Of a stretch of DNA of 64,000 bases, positions 38,818-48,351 are shown one piece after another. Position 1 is the stretch's first letter; every line of letters starts with the position of its first letter. Below the pieces are notes generated by a model. The model was not told where the DNA came from and made no database searches. It saw only the letters and a list, made by a program, of their open reading frames with translations. A program made the translations under genes and the position numbers. The DNA is taken from contig JAICLZ010000001.1 of NCBI GenBank assembly GCA_025929535.1, positions 1-64,000 on the forward strand. Reading direction: 5' to 3'. Source of the stretch: Gemmatimonadaceae bacterium (GTDB taxonomy: Bacteria; Gemmatimonadota; Gemmatimonadetes; Gemmatimonadales; Gemmatimonadaceae).

Positions 38818-40262
38818 GCACCGAGCCGCTCGCGCTTTCGATGCGGGTGCGCACGATTGCGTACGAGGACCGTATCGCGCTGCGGAATGTCGCGCTCGAC
38901 ATCGCGCGCGGCGAGATCGTTGGGGTGGCGGGCCACGTGGGCGCCGGAAAGAGCACGCTCGCGCTGGCCGCCGCGGGGCTGCTCGGGCGTTCGGTTCCCG
39001 CGACGATCGCGGGCGCGATCGAACACCCGCTGGGCGGCCGCCCTCCCGCGGCATTCGTCTTCGCGAATCCGTCCACGCAACTCACGGAGCTCGGGGAAAC
39101 GGTGGAGGAGGAAGTCGCAGTCGGTCCCGAAAATCAGGCGCTCGCATCGGCGGCGATTCGCGCTCGTGTGGACGACGCGCTCGCCCAGGCGAATGCCACG
39201 GCGCTCGCGCTGCGCATCCCGCGCGAGCTCTCGGGGGGAGAGCTGCAGCGCGTGGCACTCGCCTCCGCGCTCGCGCTCGAGGCGCCGCTGCTCGTGCTGG
39301 ACGAGCCGACCGCGCAGCTCGATCCTGAAACTGCCGTGCGATTCGCAGGCGCGGTGCGCGGGCTTCGCGACCGCGGGGCGGCGGTGCTGCTGGTCGAGCA
39401 GAATCTGGAGCTGCTCGCCTCGCTCGCGGATCGCGTGATCCTGCTCGCGGATGGCGCCGTGCTCGCGACCGGCGCGCCGCGCGATGTGCTCGGCCGCGAT
39501 CCGCCGCTCGATGCGCGGCTCGGAGGTCTTCGCACTCGTCGCGATCCGCCGCCGGCGAGCGCGCGCGCGGAGCACCCTTCGTTGCTCACGATCGAGGGAG
39601 TGAGTGCCGGCTACGGAGATCGCGAAGTGCTGCGCGATCTGTCGCTCACGATCGGAACGGGCGAGGTCGTCGCCTGGACCGGCAGGAACGGGGCTGGCAA
39701 GAGCACCCTTGCGCGAACGATCATGGGGCTGGTGGAGGCACGCACCGGCCGCATACGGCTGGGGCAACGGGACATCACTGCGTTACCCGTGCACGAACGG
39801 GCGCGCCTGATCGGCCTGGTGTTCCAGGATCCCCGTCGCCAGCTCTTTTCCCGCACGGTGCTCGAGGAAACCATGTTCGGCCCGCGCACGCTTGGCCTCT
39901 CGCGCGCCGCGGCGCTCGGCCACGCGCGAGAGGCCCTGGCGGTGGTCGAGCTGCACGCGCGCGAGGCCGAGCATCCCGGCGATCTCGCGCCGCAATTGCA
40001 GCGGCGGTTGGCGATCGCGTCCGCGCTCGCCTCGCGACCACAATTGCTCATGCTCGACGAGCCCACGGCGGGACAGGATGCCGAGGGCCGCTGGCTCATT
40101 CGAGCGGCGCTCGAGCTGCAGCGCTCGCGCGGCGCCGCGGCCGTCATAACGCACGACCTCGGATTCGCGCAAGACGCGTGTGATCATAATGTTACGATCT
40201 CCCATGGTCATGTGTCGCATATCGGGAGAATATCCCTCGAAAGAGACTCGTTCCGGCGCTGA
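38814..40262 (+). CDS. ECF transporter ATPase with two fused NBDs (EcfA1-EcfA2)
   Basis: Two Walker A (GHVGAGKST, GRNGAGKST) and Walker B (LLVLDEPTAQLD, LLMLDEPTAGQD) motifs; GTG start at 38814. Confidence 0.92.
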   Translation: MSTEPLALSMRVRTIAYEDRIALRNVALDIARGEIVGVAGHVGAGKSTLALAAAGLLGRSVPATIAGAIEHPLGGRPPAAFVFANPSTQLTELGETVEEEVAVGPENQALASAAIRARVDDALAQANATALALRIPRELSGGELQRVALASALALEAPLLVLDEPTAQLDPETAVRFAGAVRGLRDRGAAVLLVEQNLELLASLADRVILLADGAVLATGAPRDVLGRDPPLDARLGGLRTRRDPPPASARAEHPSLLTIEGVSAGYGDREVLRDLSLTIGTGEVVAWTGRNGAGKSTLARTIMGLVEARTGRIRLGQRDITALPVHERARLIGLVFQDPRRQLFSRTVLEETMFGPRTLGLSRAAALGHAREALAVVELHAREAEHPGDLAPQLQRRLAIASALASRPQLLMLDEPTAGQDAEGRWLIRAALELQRSRGAAAVITHDLGFAQDACDHNVTISHGHVSHIGRISLERDSFRR

Positions 40263-40283
40263 GGAGGACCGCTTCAGGCATCG

Positions 40284-41951
40284 ATGTCATACGCTCTGAC
40301 CTTCGCCCGTCACTTCGCCCGTCTCGTGCAATTGCTGCTCATCGAAGGGAATGCCTTCGAGAAGCAGCTCGCCACGCTGCGGTCGCTCGTGACGATATCG
40401 GAGCAGGGCCCCGTGAAGCTCGTTCTCCACGACCTGCAGCTCATTTCGGTGAACGCCGAAGTCGTACCCTCGCGCTTCGACGGCGTGGAGGATCTCCTGG
40501 CGCAGCTCATCGGCCACTCCATCATCGAGATCGAATTTCAGCAGCATGCATCGCTCGCGGACCTGCTGCTCGCCGCAAAGCTGCTCTCGGTGGCGGCGAC
40601 GCCCGGCAACGGAGGTGAAGTCGCTCTCGCGCGCGCGCGCGCGCTCGACGCGCAGACGATTACGCTGAAGGTCGAAGCGCCGATCGCATCGCAGCCATCC
40701 GCTGCAGCGCTTGCGAATTCGAAGCTCGGCAACATCAGCACGGGCTTCGTGCGCAACAGCATGATGATGTTCATGCCGGCAGCCGAGCAGTTCGAGGGAG
40801 CTCAGGCGGGCGGCGCCGAGGTGGGCGATGGCGAGGCGCTCGGGGCGGAGGACATCGTGCGCGAGCAGGATCCCGACGCGATGTTCTCGGCCTTCGCAAC
40901 CTCGTCGACTCCCAAGGGCTCGATGGCGCGACTCTACGAGCAGCTCGACAATGCGCTCGAGGCGACCGTGGTGGGCGAGCATCTCGACACGCTCGTGAAG
41001 CTCGCGGCCGATTCCTCGGGCAAGGATCGCATCGACATCGTCGCCGACGTGTTCTACGGCCTCGTGAAGCGCGAGGGCGGCATCGAGGACAAGATGTCGA
41101 AGCGCCAGTACGCGCTCGCGATCCGGCGTCTGTGCGTTCCGCGCGTGCTCAAGTGCATCGTCGAGCTGCTGCCCCGCCGTCGCGAGAACTACGAGCAGTA
41201 CATGGCGATCTTCATGCGGGCGGAGGAGGATGGGGTGGAGGCGCTGGTGGAGGCGCTCATTTCGGCGCCCTCGATCACCGACCGCCGCATCTACTACGAC
41301 TCCCTCCTGCGTTTGCGCACCGGCGTGCGCACGCTCGTGCACATGCTCGGCGATCCACGGTGGTTCGTCGTGCGCAACGCGATCGAGCTGCTGGGGGAGA
41401 TGCGCGTGGCAGAGGCGGACGAGGAGCTCGAGAAGATGCTCGAGCATCGCGATGACCGGGTGCGCACGGCGGCGGCCACCGCCCTCGCGAAGCTGGGACC
41501 GGGCGTGGCGGCGAAGGGGCTGCGCGGCGCGTTGCGCGACGCGCCCGAAGAGGTGCGCGAGCGCGCGGCGGAGGCGATGGCGATGCAGCGCAGCGGCTCG
41601 GTAGACTCGCTCGTGCGCGCACTGGACAGGGAGGACGACAATCGTGTGCAGATGGCCATGGTCACCGCACTTGGCCAGCTCGGTTCACCGCACGCGGTCG
41701 AGAAGCTGATGGACATCGCGCGCACGGACAAAGGGCTGCTCAACAAGCGGCGGCCTACACCCATGCGAGTGGCCGCCGTCCACGCGCTCGGCGAGGTGAA
41801 GACGTCGAGCGCGCTCGCCGCGCTGCAGACGCTGCTGCGCGACAAGGAGAAGGCGGTGCGCGGCGCGGCGTCCTGGGTGATGATGGGCCGCAAGCGCGAG
41901 AGCGGCAAGTTCCCCACGCCAGCCGACACGGCGCACATCGAAGAGGAGTAG
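40284..41951 (+). CDS. HEAT-repeat protein with uncharacterised N-terminal region
   Basis: C-terminal repeats such as GDPRWFVVRNAIELLGEMRVAEADEELEKMLEHRDDRVRTAAATALAKLG. Confidence 0.82.
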   Translation: MSYALTFARHFARLVQLLLIEGNAFEKQLATLRSLVTISEQGPVKLVLHDLQLISVNAEVVPSRFDGVEDLLAQLIGHSIIEIEFQQHASLADLLLAAKLLSVAATPGNGGEVALARARALDAQTITLKVEAPIASQPSAAALANSKLGNISTGFVRNSMMMFMPAAEQFEGAQAGGAEVGDGEALGAEDIVREQDPDAMFSAFATSSTPKGSMARLYEQLDNALEATVVGEHLDTLVKLAADSSGKDRIDIVADVFYGLVKREGGIEDKMSKRQYALAIRRLCVPRVLKCIVELLPRRRENYEQYMAIFMRAEEDGVEALVEALISAPSITDRRIYYDSLLRLRTGVRTLVHMLGDPRWFVVRNAIELLGEMRVAEADEELEKMLEHRDDRVRTAAATALAKLGPGVAAKGLRGALRDAPEEVRERAAEAMAMQRSGSVDSLVRALDREDDNRVQMAMVTALGQLGSPHAVEKLMDIARTDKGLLNKRRPTPMRVAAVHALGEVKTSSALAALQTLLRDKEKAVRGAASWVMMGRKRESGKFPTPADTAHIEEE

Positions 41952-41975
41952 CGCACGCGGCGGGAGTGACGAAAG

Positions 41976-42008
41976 GTCCCCACCTGCGCGACGCGCGCGG
42001 GTGGGGAC
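41976..42008. terminator. candidate bidirectional hairpin between convergent HEAT and MerR genes
   Basis: GTCCCCACC ... GGTGGGGAC 9-bp stem; no strong T-tract. Confidence 0.4.
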
Positions 42009-42013
42009 TTCGA

Positions 42014-42790
42014 TCATCGAGACGACTGCTCGAGAGCGGCGAAGGCCCTGCCCATGTAGGCGAACATGTCCGGCGTCGGTACCTCGCCGAGCTGTTGCTG
42101 CAGGGTTGGTCCCTCGTGCTCGTACATCGTCCTCACGGCCTGCGCGATCTTCGGATCGCCGCCCGTGAACTCCTCCACGAGTGCCTTCCATCGGCGCGCG
42201 ATCGCGATAATCTCCGGCGATGCCGGATCGACGCCGTCCGTGATCGCCTTGCGCACCTTCGGGATGATCTCGTTCCACTCGTCGCGCACCTCGTGCATGT
42301 GCGCATCGCCGATCGACGTTCGTCGCTCGCGGAGCACCTCGAGCTGCTCCGTCGTAAAGTATTTCTCCATGGCGATCGTCACCTGAATGATTTGGCAGAG
42401 GTCATCGATCGATGCGCTCTCCACCATGTCCAAATGTGTCGCGAGCGCTTGCAGGCGCTCGGCCAGGCGATTCTGCAGAGCGAGCTGCTCGTGCAGCCTG
42501 GCGAGATGCAGGTCGATCACTTCGCGAGGCGACATGGCCGCTCCGTCGAGCAGCTGCTTCACCTCCTCCAGCGGAATCCCCATCAGACGCAGCGACTGGA
42601 TCTGCTGCAGCCGAGCGATGTCCGCCTGCTGGTACAGGCGATGACCCGAGGGCGTGCGCAGCGATGGCGAGAGGAGCCCGATCTCGTCGTAGTGGTGGAG
42701 CGCGCGCACCGACATGCCGGTCCGGCTCGCGAGCTCCCCGACCTTCCACGGAGGAAGTGTCATCGTCTGGGGAAGCGTGTCAGTGGCCAC
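42014..42790 (-). CDS. MerR-family regulator with TipAS effector domain
   Basis: WKVGELASRTGMSVRALHHYDEIGLLSPSLRTPSGHRLYQQADIARLQQIQSLRLMGIPLEEVKQLL; C-terminal TipAS-like region; GTG start 42790 (ATG 42763 alternative). Confidence 0.92.
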   Translation of the reverse strand: MATDTLPQTMTLPPWKVGELASRTGMSVRALHHYDEIGLLSPSLRTPSGHRLYQQADIARLQQIQSLRLMGIPLEEVKQLLDGAAMSPREVIDLHLARLHEQLALQNRLAERLQALATHLDMVESASIDDLCQIIQVTIAMEKYFTTEQLEVLRERRTSIGDAHMHEVRDEWNEIIPKVRKAITDGVDPASPEIIAIARRWKALVEEFTGGDPKIAQAVRTMYEHEGPTLQQQLGEVPTPDMFAYMGRAFAALEQSSR

Positions 42791-42796
42791 GGGAGC

Positions 42797-42827
42797 AGTG
42801 TAACTCCTCACGTTGCGTGAGGTGCAA
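42797..42827 (-). promoter_or_regulatory. MerR-type promoter/operator of the MerR/TipAS gene
   Basis: Minus strand TTGCAC-19 bp-TACACT with perfect palindrome CCTCACG-caa-CGTGAGG (42806-42822) in the spacer. Confidence 0.75.
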
Positions 42828-42917
42828 GAGGCGCTCGAAAAAAGTTCGAGGCTGACGAGGCGGCGTTGCCGACATGGCGAGCTCCGCGCACACGCGCGCA
42901 ACCACCCTCATACGAAA

Positions 42918-43985
42918 TTACCGCGCGGTGAAGTCCGTCTGCTGATCCACCCGGCGACACGCCTCGGCCAGCAGCGTTGCGGCACGATCGACGTCCTCGA
43001 GGCTCACGAGCTCGTTCGGCGAATGCATGTAGCGATTCGGGACGGAGACGAGCGCCGTCGCGATTCCCTGCGCCGCGACGTGAATCGCGTCCGCATCCGT
43101 GGAGGTGTCGCGCCCTGAGGCCTGCAGTGTGTAGGGCATCTGAAGCTCGTCCGCCGCGCCGCGCAAAATGCGGAAGACCACCGGGCTGATGATCGATCCA
43201 CGCGTGAGCACCGGCCCGCTGCCGATCGCGTGCTCACCGAGCTCCTTCTTTTCGACGCCGGGATGATCGGTGGCGAAGGTGACGTCGACGACGATCGCCA
43301 TCTGCGCGCCGATGCACGACGCGCACACGCCGGCGCCCCCACCGCGGAACGCGATCTCCTCCTGTGTGGTTGCCGCCGCAACCACCTTCGCCTTGCCGGG
43401 CTTCTCGCTGTAGCGGCGCAGCGCCTCGAGCACCACGAACGCGCCGATGCGATCATCGACGGAGCGGGAAACGATGCGACCGTTCGGCAGCAGCACACTT
43501 TTCGAGTCGATCACGCCCGCGTCGCCCACACTCAGCCGCGCGCTCGCCTCGGACCGGCTCGACGCACCGATGTCCACCCAGAGGTCGGTCATCTTCGACG
43601 CCTTGTCGCGGTCCTCGGCCTTCATGAGATGGATCGGCTTCTTGCCCACGATGCCGATGACGTCGCCGCTGGTGCCGAGAAAGCGGATGCGCTGCGCGAC
43701 GAGCACCTGCGGGTCCCAGCCGCCGATCCCGGCGATGTGGATGTACCCATCCTCATCGATGTGCTGGATGATGACGCCGATCTCGTCAATGTGGCCGGCG
43801 AGCATGATGACGGGCCGGCCATCGGGATTGATGGTTGCCATGCTGTTGCCGTGTACGTCCGACTGCACGGCCGCGAACTTCGCCGCCTCCTCGCGCCAGA
43901 CCCGGGCGGGCGCCGACTCGAACCCGGAAGGCCCGGGGGTATCGAGCAGCCGCTCGAGGAAGGTGATCGACGTATCGCTCAGCAT
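42918..43985 (-). CDS. M42-family metallopeptidase
   Basis: MLAGHIDEIGVIIQHIDEDGYIHIAGIGGWDPQVL, SRSVDDRIGAFVVLEAL, ATTQEEIAFRGG. Confidence 0.94.
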   Translation of the reverse strand: MLSDTSITFLERLLDTPGPSGFESAPARVWREEAAKFAAVQSDVHGNSMATINPDGRPVIMLAGHIDEIGVIIQHIDEDGYIHIAGIGGWDPQVLVAQRIRFLGTSGDVIGIVGKKPIHLMKAEDRDKASKMTDLWVDIGASSRSEASARLSVGDAGVIDSKSVLLPNGRIVSRSVDDRIGAFVVLEALRRYSEKPGKAKVVAAATTQEEIAFRGGGAGVCASCIGAQMAIVVDVTFATDHPGVEKKELGEHAIGSGPVLTRGSIISPVVFRILRGAADELQMPYTLQASGRDTSTDADAIHVAAQGIATALVSVPNRYMHSPNELVSLEDVDRAATLLAEACRRVDQQTDFTAR

Positions 43986-44071
43986 GGTTATGGAAGTGGT
44001 GAAAGGGTGACGGGCGTCCGGTGGCAGGAAATGATAACCGCTACCGTCAGCGAAACGTCAGTGACACGCGC

Positions 44072-44989
44072 TCAGGCGATGTGGAGCTCGATGGCGCGCG
44101 TGCGGGATGGGCGTGGAAACACCGTTGGATGAAATATTTCGGCCAGCGTCTCGACTCCATCAACGAGGCGTGGCCCGGGCCGGCTGAACAGCCCTCCGGA
44201 ATCCACTGCCCACGTCCGCCGATGGGCGAGCCAGGCCCATTCCTTCTTTTTCGCCTGCATCTCGCCTTCCGCGGCTGCGCGCACGACGCCGTAGCCGCAT
44301 GGCGCAAAGATTATCGTATCCGCATTTGCGGCAGCGAGCTCGTCCATCGTCACCTTCCGCGACCGCTCCCCCGCCTTGGCGAGCACCTCGATTCCTCCTG
44401 CGCGCCGCACCATCTGCGGCACCCAGTGCCCGGCGTTGTAAATGGGATCCGTCCACTCGAGCACCGCTACTCGCGGTCGCGGGACTGTGGCCGCGACCAA
44501 TCGATGATGCACTTTGCTCAAGCGCGCCTCCAACCCGTCGACCAGCACCTCCGATATCGGCGATAGTTCGATGATGGAGGCCACGCGATGGATGTCGTTG
44601 AACATCTCCTCGAGCGAGTTGGCGGACAGCGCGAGCACGATCGGAGGCTCGCGAAGGCTCTCCGCAATGATGCGCACGTCTCCTTCGCGGATCGCGCACA
44701 CATCGCAGATCCCCTGGGTGATGATGACGTCCGGCTCGAGGTCGGCGATCGCCTGCGCATCGAGCACGTGCAGCGATTCGCCCAGCGTGTCGGCCACGCG
44801 CACCATCCGGTCGATCTCGGCGGGTGCTGCGCGCTCATCGAGCGTCGTGCGAGTGACTCGCGGAATTCCCGAATCCAGGAGCTCCGTCGGATAATCGCTG
44901 TCGTGCGAGATGCCGACGAGCGAGCTCGCGGCTCCCAGCGCGCACACCATCTCGGTGGCGGCCGGGAAGAGCGAGATGATTCGCATCAC
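44072..44989 (-). CDS. cobalamin-binding BtuF-like protein lacking an obvious signal peptide
   Basis: RIISLFPAATEMVCALGAASSLVGISHDSDYP...LEPDVIITQGICDVCA...EWTDPIYNAGHWVPQMV. Confidence 0.87.
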   Translation of the reverse strand: MMRIISLFPAATEMVCALGAASSLVGISHDSDYPTELLDSGIPRVTRTTLDERAAPAEIDRMVRVADTLGESLHVLDAQAIADLEPDVIITQGICDVCAIREGDVRIIAESLREPPIVLALSANSLEEMFNDIHRVASIIELSPISEVLVDGLEARLSKVHHRLVAATVPRPRVAVLEWTDPIYNAGHWVPQMVRRAGGIEVLAKAGERSRKVTMDELAAANADTIIFAPCGYGVVRAAAEGEMQAKKKEWAWLAHRRTWAVDSGGLFSRPGPRLVDGVETLAEIFHPTVFPRPSRTRAIELHIA

Positions 44990-47214
44990 TCCTCGCGGCC
45001 GCCGCCCGCGCGCCCGACGCGGTACAATGGCACCGCGAGGAAGAGCACGTAGAGGATGATCGCCGCCGCGGCGCTCGCGCCCACGAAGCCGACGTTCTTC
45101 GAGAAGTCGATCATGTCCGCAACGGTGCGGCTGTCGGAGAGCTTCCAGATCGCGAGCACCGACAGCACGACGCCCATGATTGCGCCGCCCGCGATCAGCC
45201 CCGATGAGAACAGCACGCCCGGTCCCGAATCAGCTTTTGCCCCAACACGCTCTTCGGCCGGCAGCCGCTGCTCGACGAGCCAGCGCACGACGCCTCCCAT
45301 GAACATCGTCGCCGATGTGGAGATCGGGAGATACACGCCCACGGCCACGGGCAACGACGGAATACCGAGGATCTCGATCGCGATCGCGAGGAACGCGCCG
45401 ATGAGGATGAGCCCCCACGGCAGCTTCTGCGTGAGAATTCCGTCGACGACGAGCGCCATGATCTGCGCCTTTGGCGAGTCGAGCTTCTCGACGGTGCGCC
45501 CGCTCACGTCCTGCGGATAGCGGCCGGCGATTCCGGGATCCACGAGGTAGTGGATGGTATGCTGTGCATCCACGAGATACTTGCCGGCCGGTGCACCGCC
45601 CTGCGTTTCGTAGAGATGACCAACCTGGTACGCGACACCCTTCACGGTCTCCGTTGCCCCAGCGTCGATCGTCGACACGACGACGCCCGGGTAGCTCTTC
45701 TCGACGATCGTGCGATGCGCGCTGTTGAGCAACGCGATCATCCCGCCAATGAGCAGCGCCGACGTCGTCACGCCGAAGAGGAGGCCGATCTGCTGCCGCG
45801 CGGGCGTTGCGCCGACGATGAATCCGGTCTTGAGATCCTGCGACGTCGCGCCGGCCACGGCTGCCGCCACGCAGACCACGCCGCCGATCGTGAGCGCGAG
45901 CACGCGGTGCTCGACACCGGTCCATCCGATCGCGAGAAAGATCAGCGCCGTGAGCAGCACGGTGGCGACGGTCATTCCGGAGATCGGATTGGACGACGCG
46001 CCGATCTGCCCGGTGATGCGGCTCGAGACGGTGACGAACAGGAAGGCGAAGCCGACGGCCAGTACCGCCGCGAAGATGTTGATCGAGATCTGCGGCAGCG
46101 CGATCATCCCGATCGCGCACGCGAGAACTCCCAGGAGCACCACGCTCATCGGCATGTCCCGAGCGGTGCGCGGTTGCGCGGTGCTGCTCGAGCGATCGCC
46201 CGACGAGCGGCGAAAGCCGCCCGCGAGTGCCGAGACGATCGTGGGCATGGAGCGCAGCAGGCTGATGATTCCTGCCGCCGTGACCGCGCCGGCGCCGATG
46301 TAGTACACGTAGTTCGCGCGCACCGCGGTCGCGTCCATGTCGCTGATGAGCCCCGTGCCTGGCGGAATGATTGTCGTGAGCCCGGCGCCGAAGAGCTTGA
46401 TCGTGGGAATGAGCACGAAATAGGAGAGGCAGCCGCCCGCGAACAGGTAGCCCGCGATCCGCGGGCCGATGATGTACCCCACGCCCGTGAGCTCAGGGCT
46501 GATCTCCGCGCGAATCTCGCCGAACAGCTCGATTCTGCCGCTCGGTGCGATCCGCTGGAATACGTAGCGGGGAACCTCCTGCCAGAGATGCAGCCCGCTC
46601 ACCACAAACTTGTACAGCGCCGCGAGCCCGAATCCCAGAAACACCGTGCGCGCCTGCACGCCCCGCTCCTCGCCGACGATCAGCACCTCGGCCGCAGCGG
46701 TTCCCTCGGGATACTTGAGTGTCTTTCGCTCCTTCACGATCAGCGCGTTGCGCAGCGGGATCATGAGGAAGACGCCGAGCAGTCCGCCAACGACTGCCAC
46801 GGCCGCGACCTTCGTCCACGGCAGGTTGTAGCCGAGCAAGAGGAGAGCGGGCAGCGTGAACACGATTCCCGCGGCGACCGACTCGCCTGCGGATCCCGTG
46901 GTCTGCACCATGTTGTTCTGCAGAATCGTTGCGGGCTTCGCGCCGAACGACTTCGAGATGTATCGGAAGATCGTGATCGAGAGCACCGAGATCGGAATCG
47001 ATGCGCTGACCGTCAGTCCCACCTTGAGCGCGAGATAGACGCTGGAAAGCGCGAAGACGAGCCCGAGCACGATGCCGAGCGCGATCGCGCCGGGTGTGAG
47101 CTCCGCGAGATTCCTGTCAGGCGAGACATATGGAACGTGCTCGCCGTCGAAATCGGCGGCGAGCGGGATCTTGTCTGCCTCCGCGTCGAGCGGTGGCTGG
47201 GTGATGATCGACAT
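44986..47214 (-). CDS. OPT-family oligopeptide transporter
   Basis: Multi-TM; LKVGLTVSASIPISVLSITIFR...NNMVQTTGSAGESVAAGIVFTLPAL; ATG 47214 preceded by GAGGAG. Confidence 0.93.
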   Translation of the reverse strand: MSIITQPPLDAEADKIPLAADFDGEHVPYVSPDRNLAELTPGAIALGIVLGLVFALSSVYLALKVGLTVSASIPISVLSITIFRYISKSFGAKPATILQNNMVQTTGSAGESVAAGIVFTLPALLLLGYNLPWTKVAAVAVVGGLLGVFLMIPLRNALIVKERKTLKYPEGTAAAEVLIVGEERGVQARTVFLGFGLAALYKFVVSGLHLWQEVPRYVFQRIAPSGRIELFGEIRAEISPELTGVGYIIGPRIAGYLFAGGCLSYFVLIPTIKLFGAGLTTIIPPGTGLISDMDATAVRANYVYYIGAGAVTAAGIISLLRSMPTIVSALAGGFRRSSGDRSSSTAQPRTARDMPMSVVLLGVLACAIGMIALPQISINIFAAVLAVGFAFLFVTVSSRITGQIGASSNPISGMTVATVLLTALIFLAIGWTGVEHRVLALTIGGVVCVAAAVAGATSQDLKTGFIVGATPARQQIGLLFGVTTSALLIGGMIALLNSAHRTIVEKSYPGVVVSTIDAGATETVKGVAYQVGHLYETQGGAPAGKYLVDAQHTIHYLVDPGIAGRYPQDVSGRTVEKLDSPKAQIMALVVDGILTQKLPWGLILIGAFLAIAIEILGIPSLPVAVGVYLPISTSATMFMGGVVRWLVEQRLPAEERVGAKADSGPGVLFSSGLIAGGAIMGVVLSVLAIWKLSDSRTVADMIDFSKNVGFVGASAAAAIILYVLFLAVPLYRVGRAGGGREE

Positions 47215-47306
47215 GTGCTCCTCGTCGAGTGACCGGGCAATATGGCCGTCCGGCATCGGCTCGGGGAAGAGACGGGTGATTCCCGAGTGCACGGCGCGTG
47301 CGCATG

Positions 47307-48251
47307 CTACGGCAGGGCCCGTGTCCGCGCCTCGGCCTTGGCCACTGCGCTCCGGCGCGCGCGCCACGCGAGCCAACCCACAGCCGCCACTATGGCGCCG
47401 AGCGGGAGCAGCGTTCCCATGGCCGCGATCACGCCTGCAGCGAAGGCGATGAAGTTCCGCCACGACTGGCGGAATGCTTCCCCGAGCACGCCCCAGCTTC
47501 CCGTGCCGGCGACGACCGGGAGCTTTTCGTGAACGGTGACCGCGAGGGTGCTCATCGCGGCGCGCCTGCGGAGATAGCGCATGCGCCCTTCCTGCCGCTC
47601 GATCTCCTCGCGCACGCGCGCGAGCTCGCGCTCCACGGCGAGCACGTCGCTGAGCTTCCCGGTGCGCGTACCCAGGATGCCGATCAGGCGCTGCTCCAGC
47701 TTGCGCCCGTTCTCCGCGCGCGCGGCGACGTCGACGAACTCCTCACCCACATCCTCCGCACTCACGTTCACGGATTCGAGATGGCCGATCGGCTGAAGGC
47801 CGTTGACCGCCTCGTCGAAGCGCCCGGAAGGGATCTTGATCTCGAGCGTTGCCGCGTGCGACTGGTCGGTGCCGGCCACGATCGAGCTGTTCGCGATGTA
47901 GCCTCCAACGCGCACCGCGAGGGCGCGCACCGCGCGAACGCCCTGCTGCAGCGAGTCGACCTCCACGCTCGCCTGACCCGTGCGAATGATCATCGAGCTG
48001 ACGACGGAATCGCTCGTGGTGTGAGCTCCGGGAATCTGAATCGCTGCGGCGTCGAGCGCTGCCGGCGACTCCGGCTTCGGCGCGCCGGCAGCGTTCCCCG
48101 CACTTTCCTTGAGCGCGGGTGCGTCGCTTCGTCCGAGCGCCATGGACTGCGAGACTTCATCGCGCGAGCGTCTCTCGGCGGGAGTTGCAGTGCCGCGATT
48201 GCAGGCGGCGAGCAGCGCGGCGATGCCCAGCAGAACGGATGTACTCCGCAT
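47307..48251 (-). CDS. DUF4349 lipoprotein
   Basis: Lipobox LLAACN; RTGQASVEVDSLQQGVRAVRALAVRVGGYIANSS...LEIKIPSGRFDEAVNGL...coiled coil + TM. Confidence 0.85.
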   Translation of the reverse strand: MRSTSVLLGIAALLAACNRGTATPAERRSRDEVSQSMALGRSDAPALKESAGNAAGAPKPESPAALDAAAIQIPGAHTTSDSVVSSMIIRTGQASVEVDSLQQGVRAVRALAVRVGGYIANSSIVAGTDQSHAATLEIKIPSGRFDEAVNGLQPIGHLESVNVSAEDVGEEFVDVAARAENGRKLEQRLIGILGTRTGKLSDVLAVERELARVREEIERQEGRMRYLRRRAAMSTLAVTVHEKLPVVAGTGSWGVLGEAFRQSWRNFIAFAAGVIAAMGTLLPLGAIVAAVGWLAWRARRSAVAKAEARTRALP

Positions 48252-48351
48252 GTCGTCCTCGATGTGAGCGGCGGGCCGACGTGGCCCGCACACTCATGAG
48301 ACGTTGCCGACAAGCGGTCTTGCACACGCCGGGCGGCGGTGGCGCGCCCGG

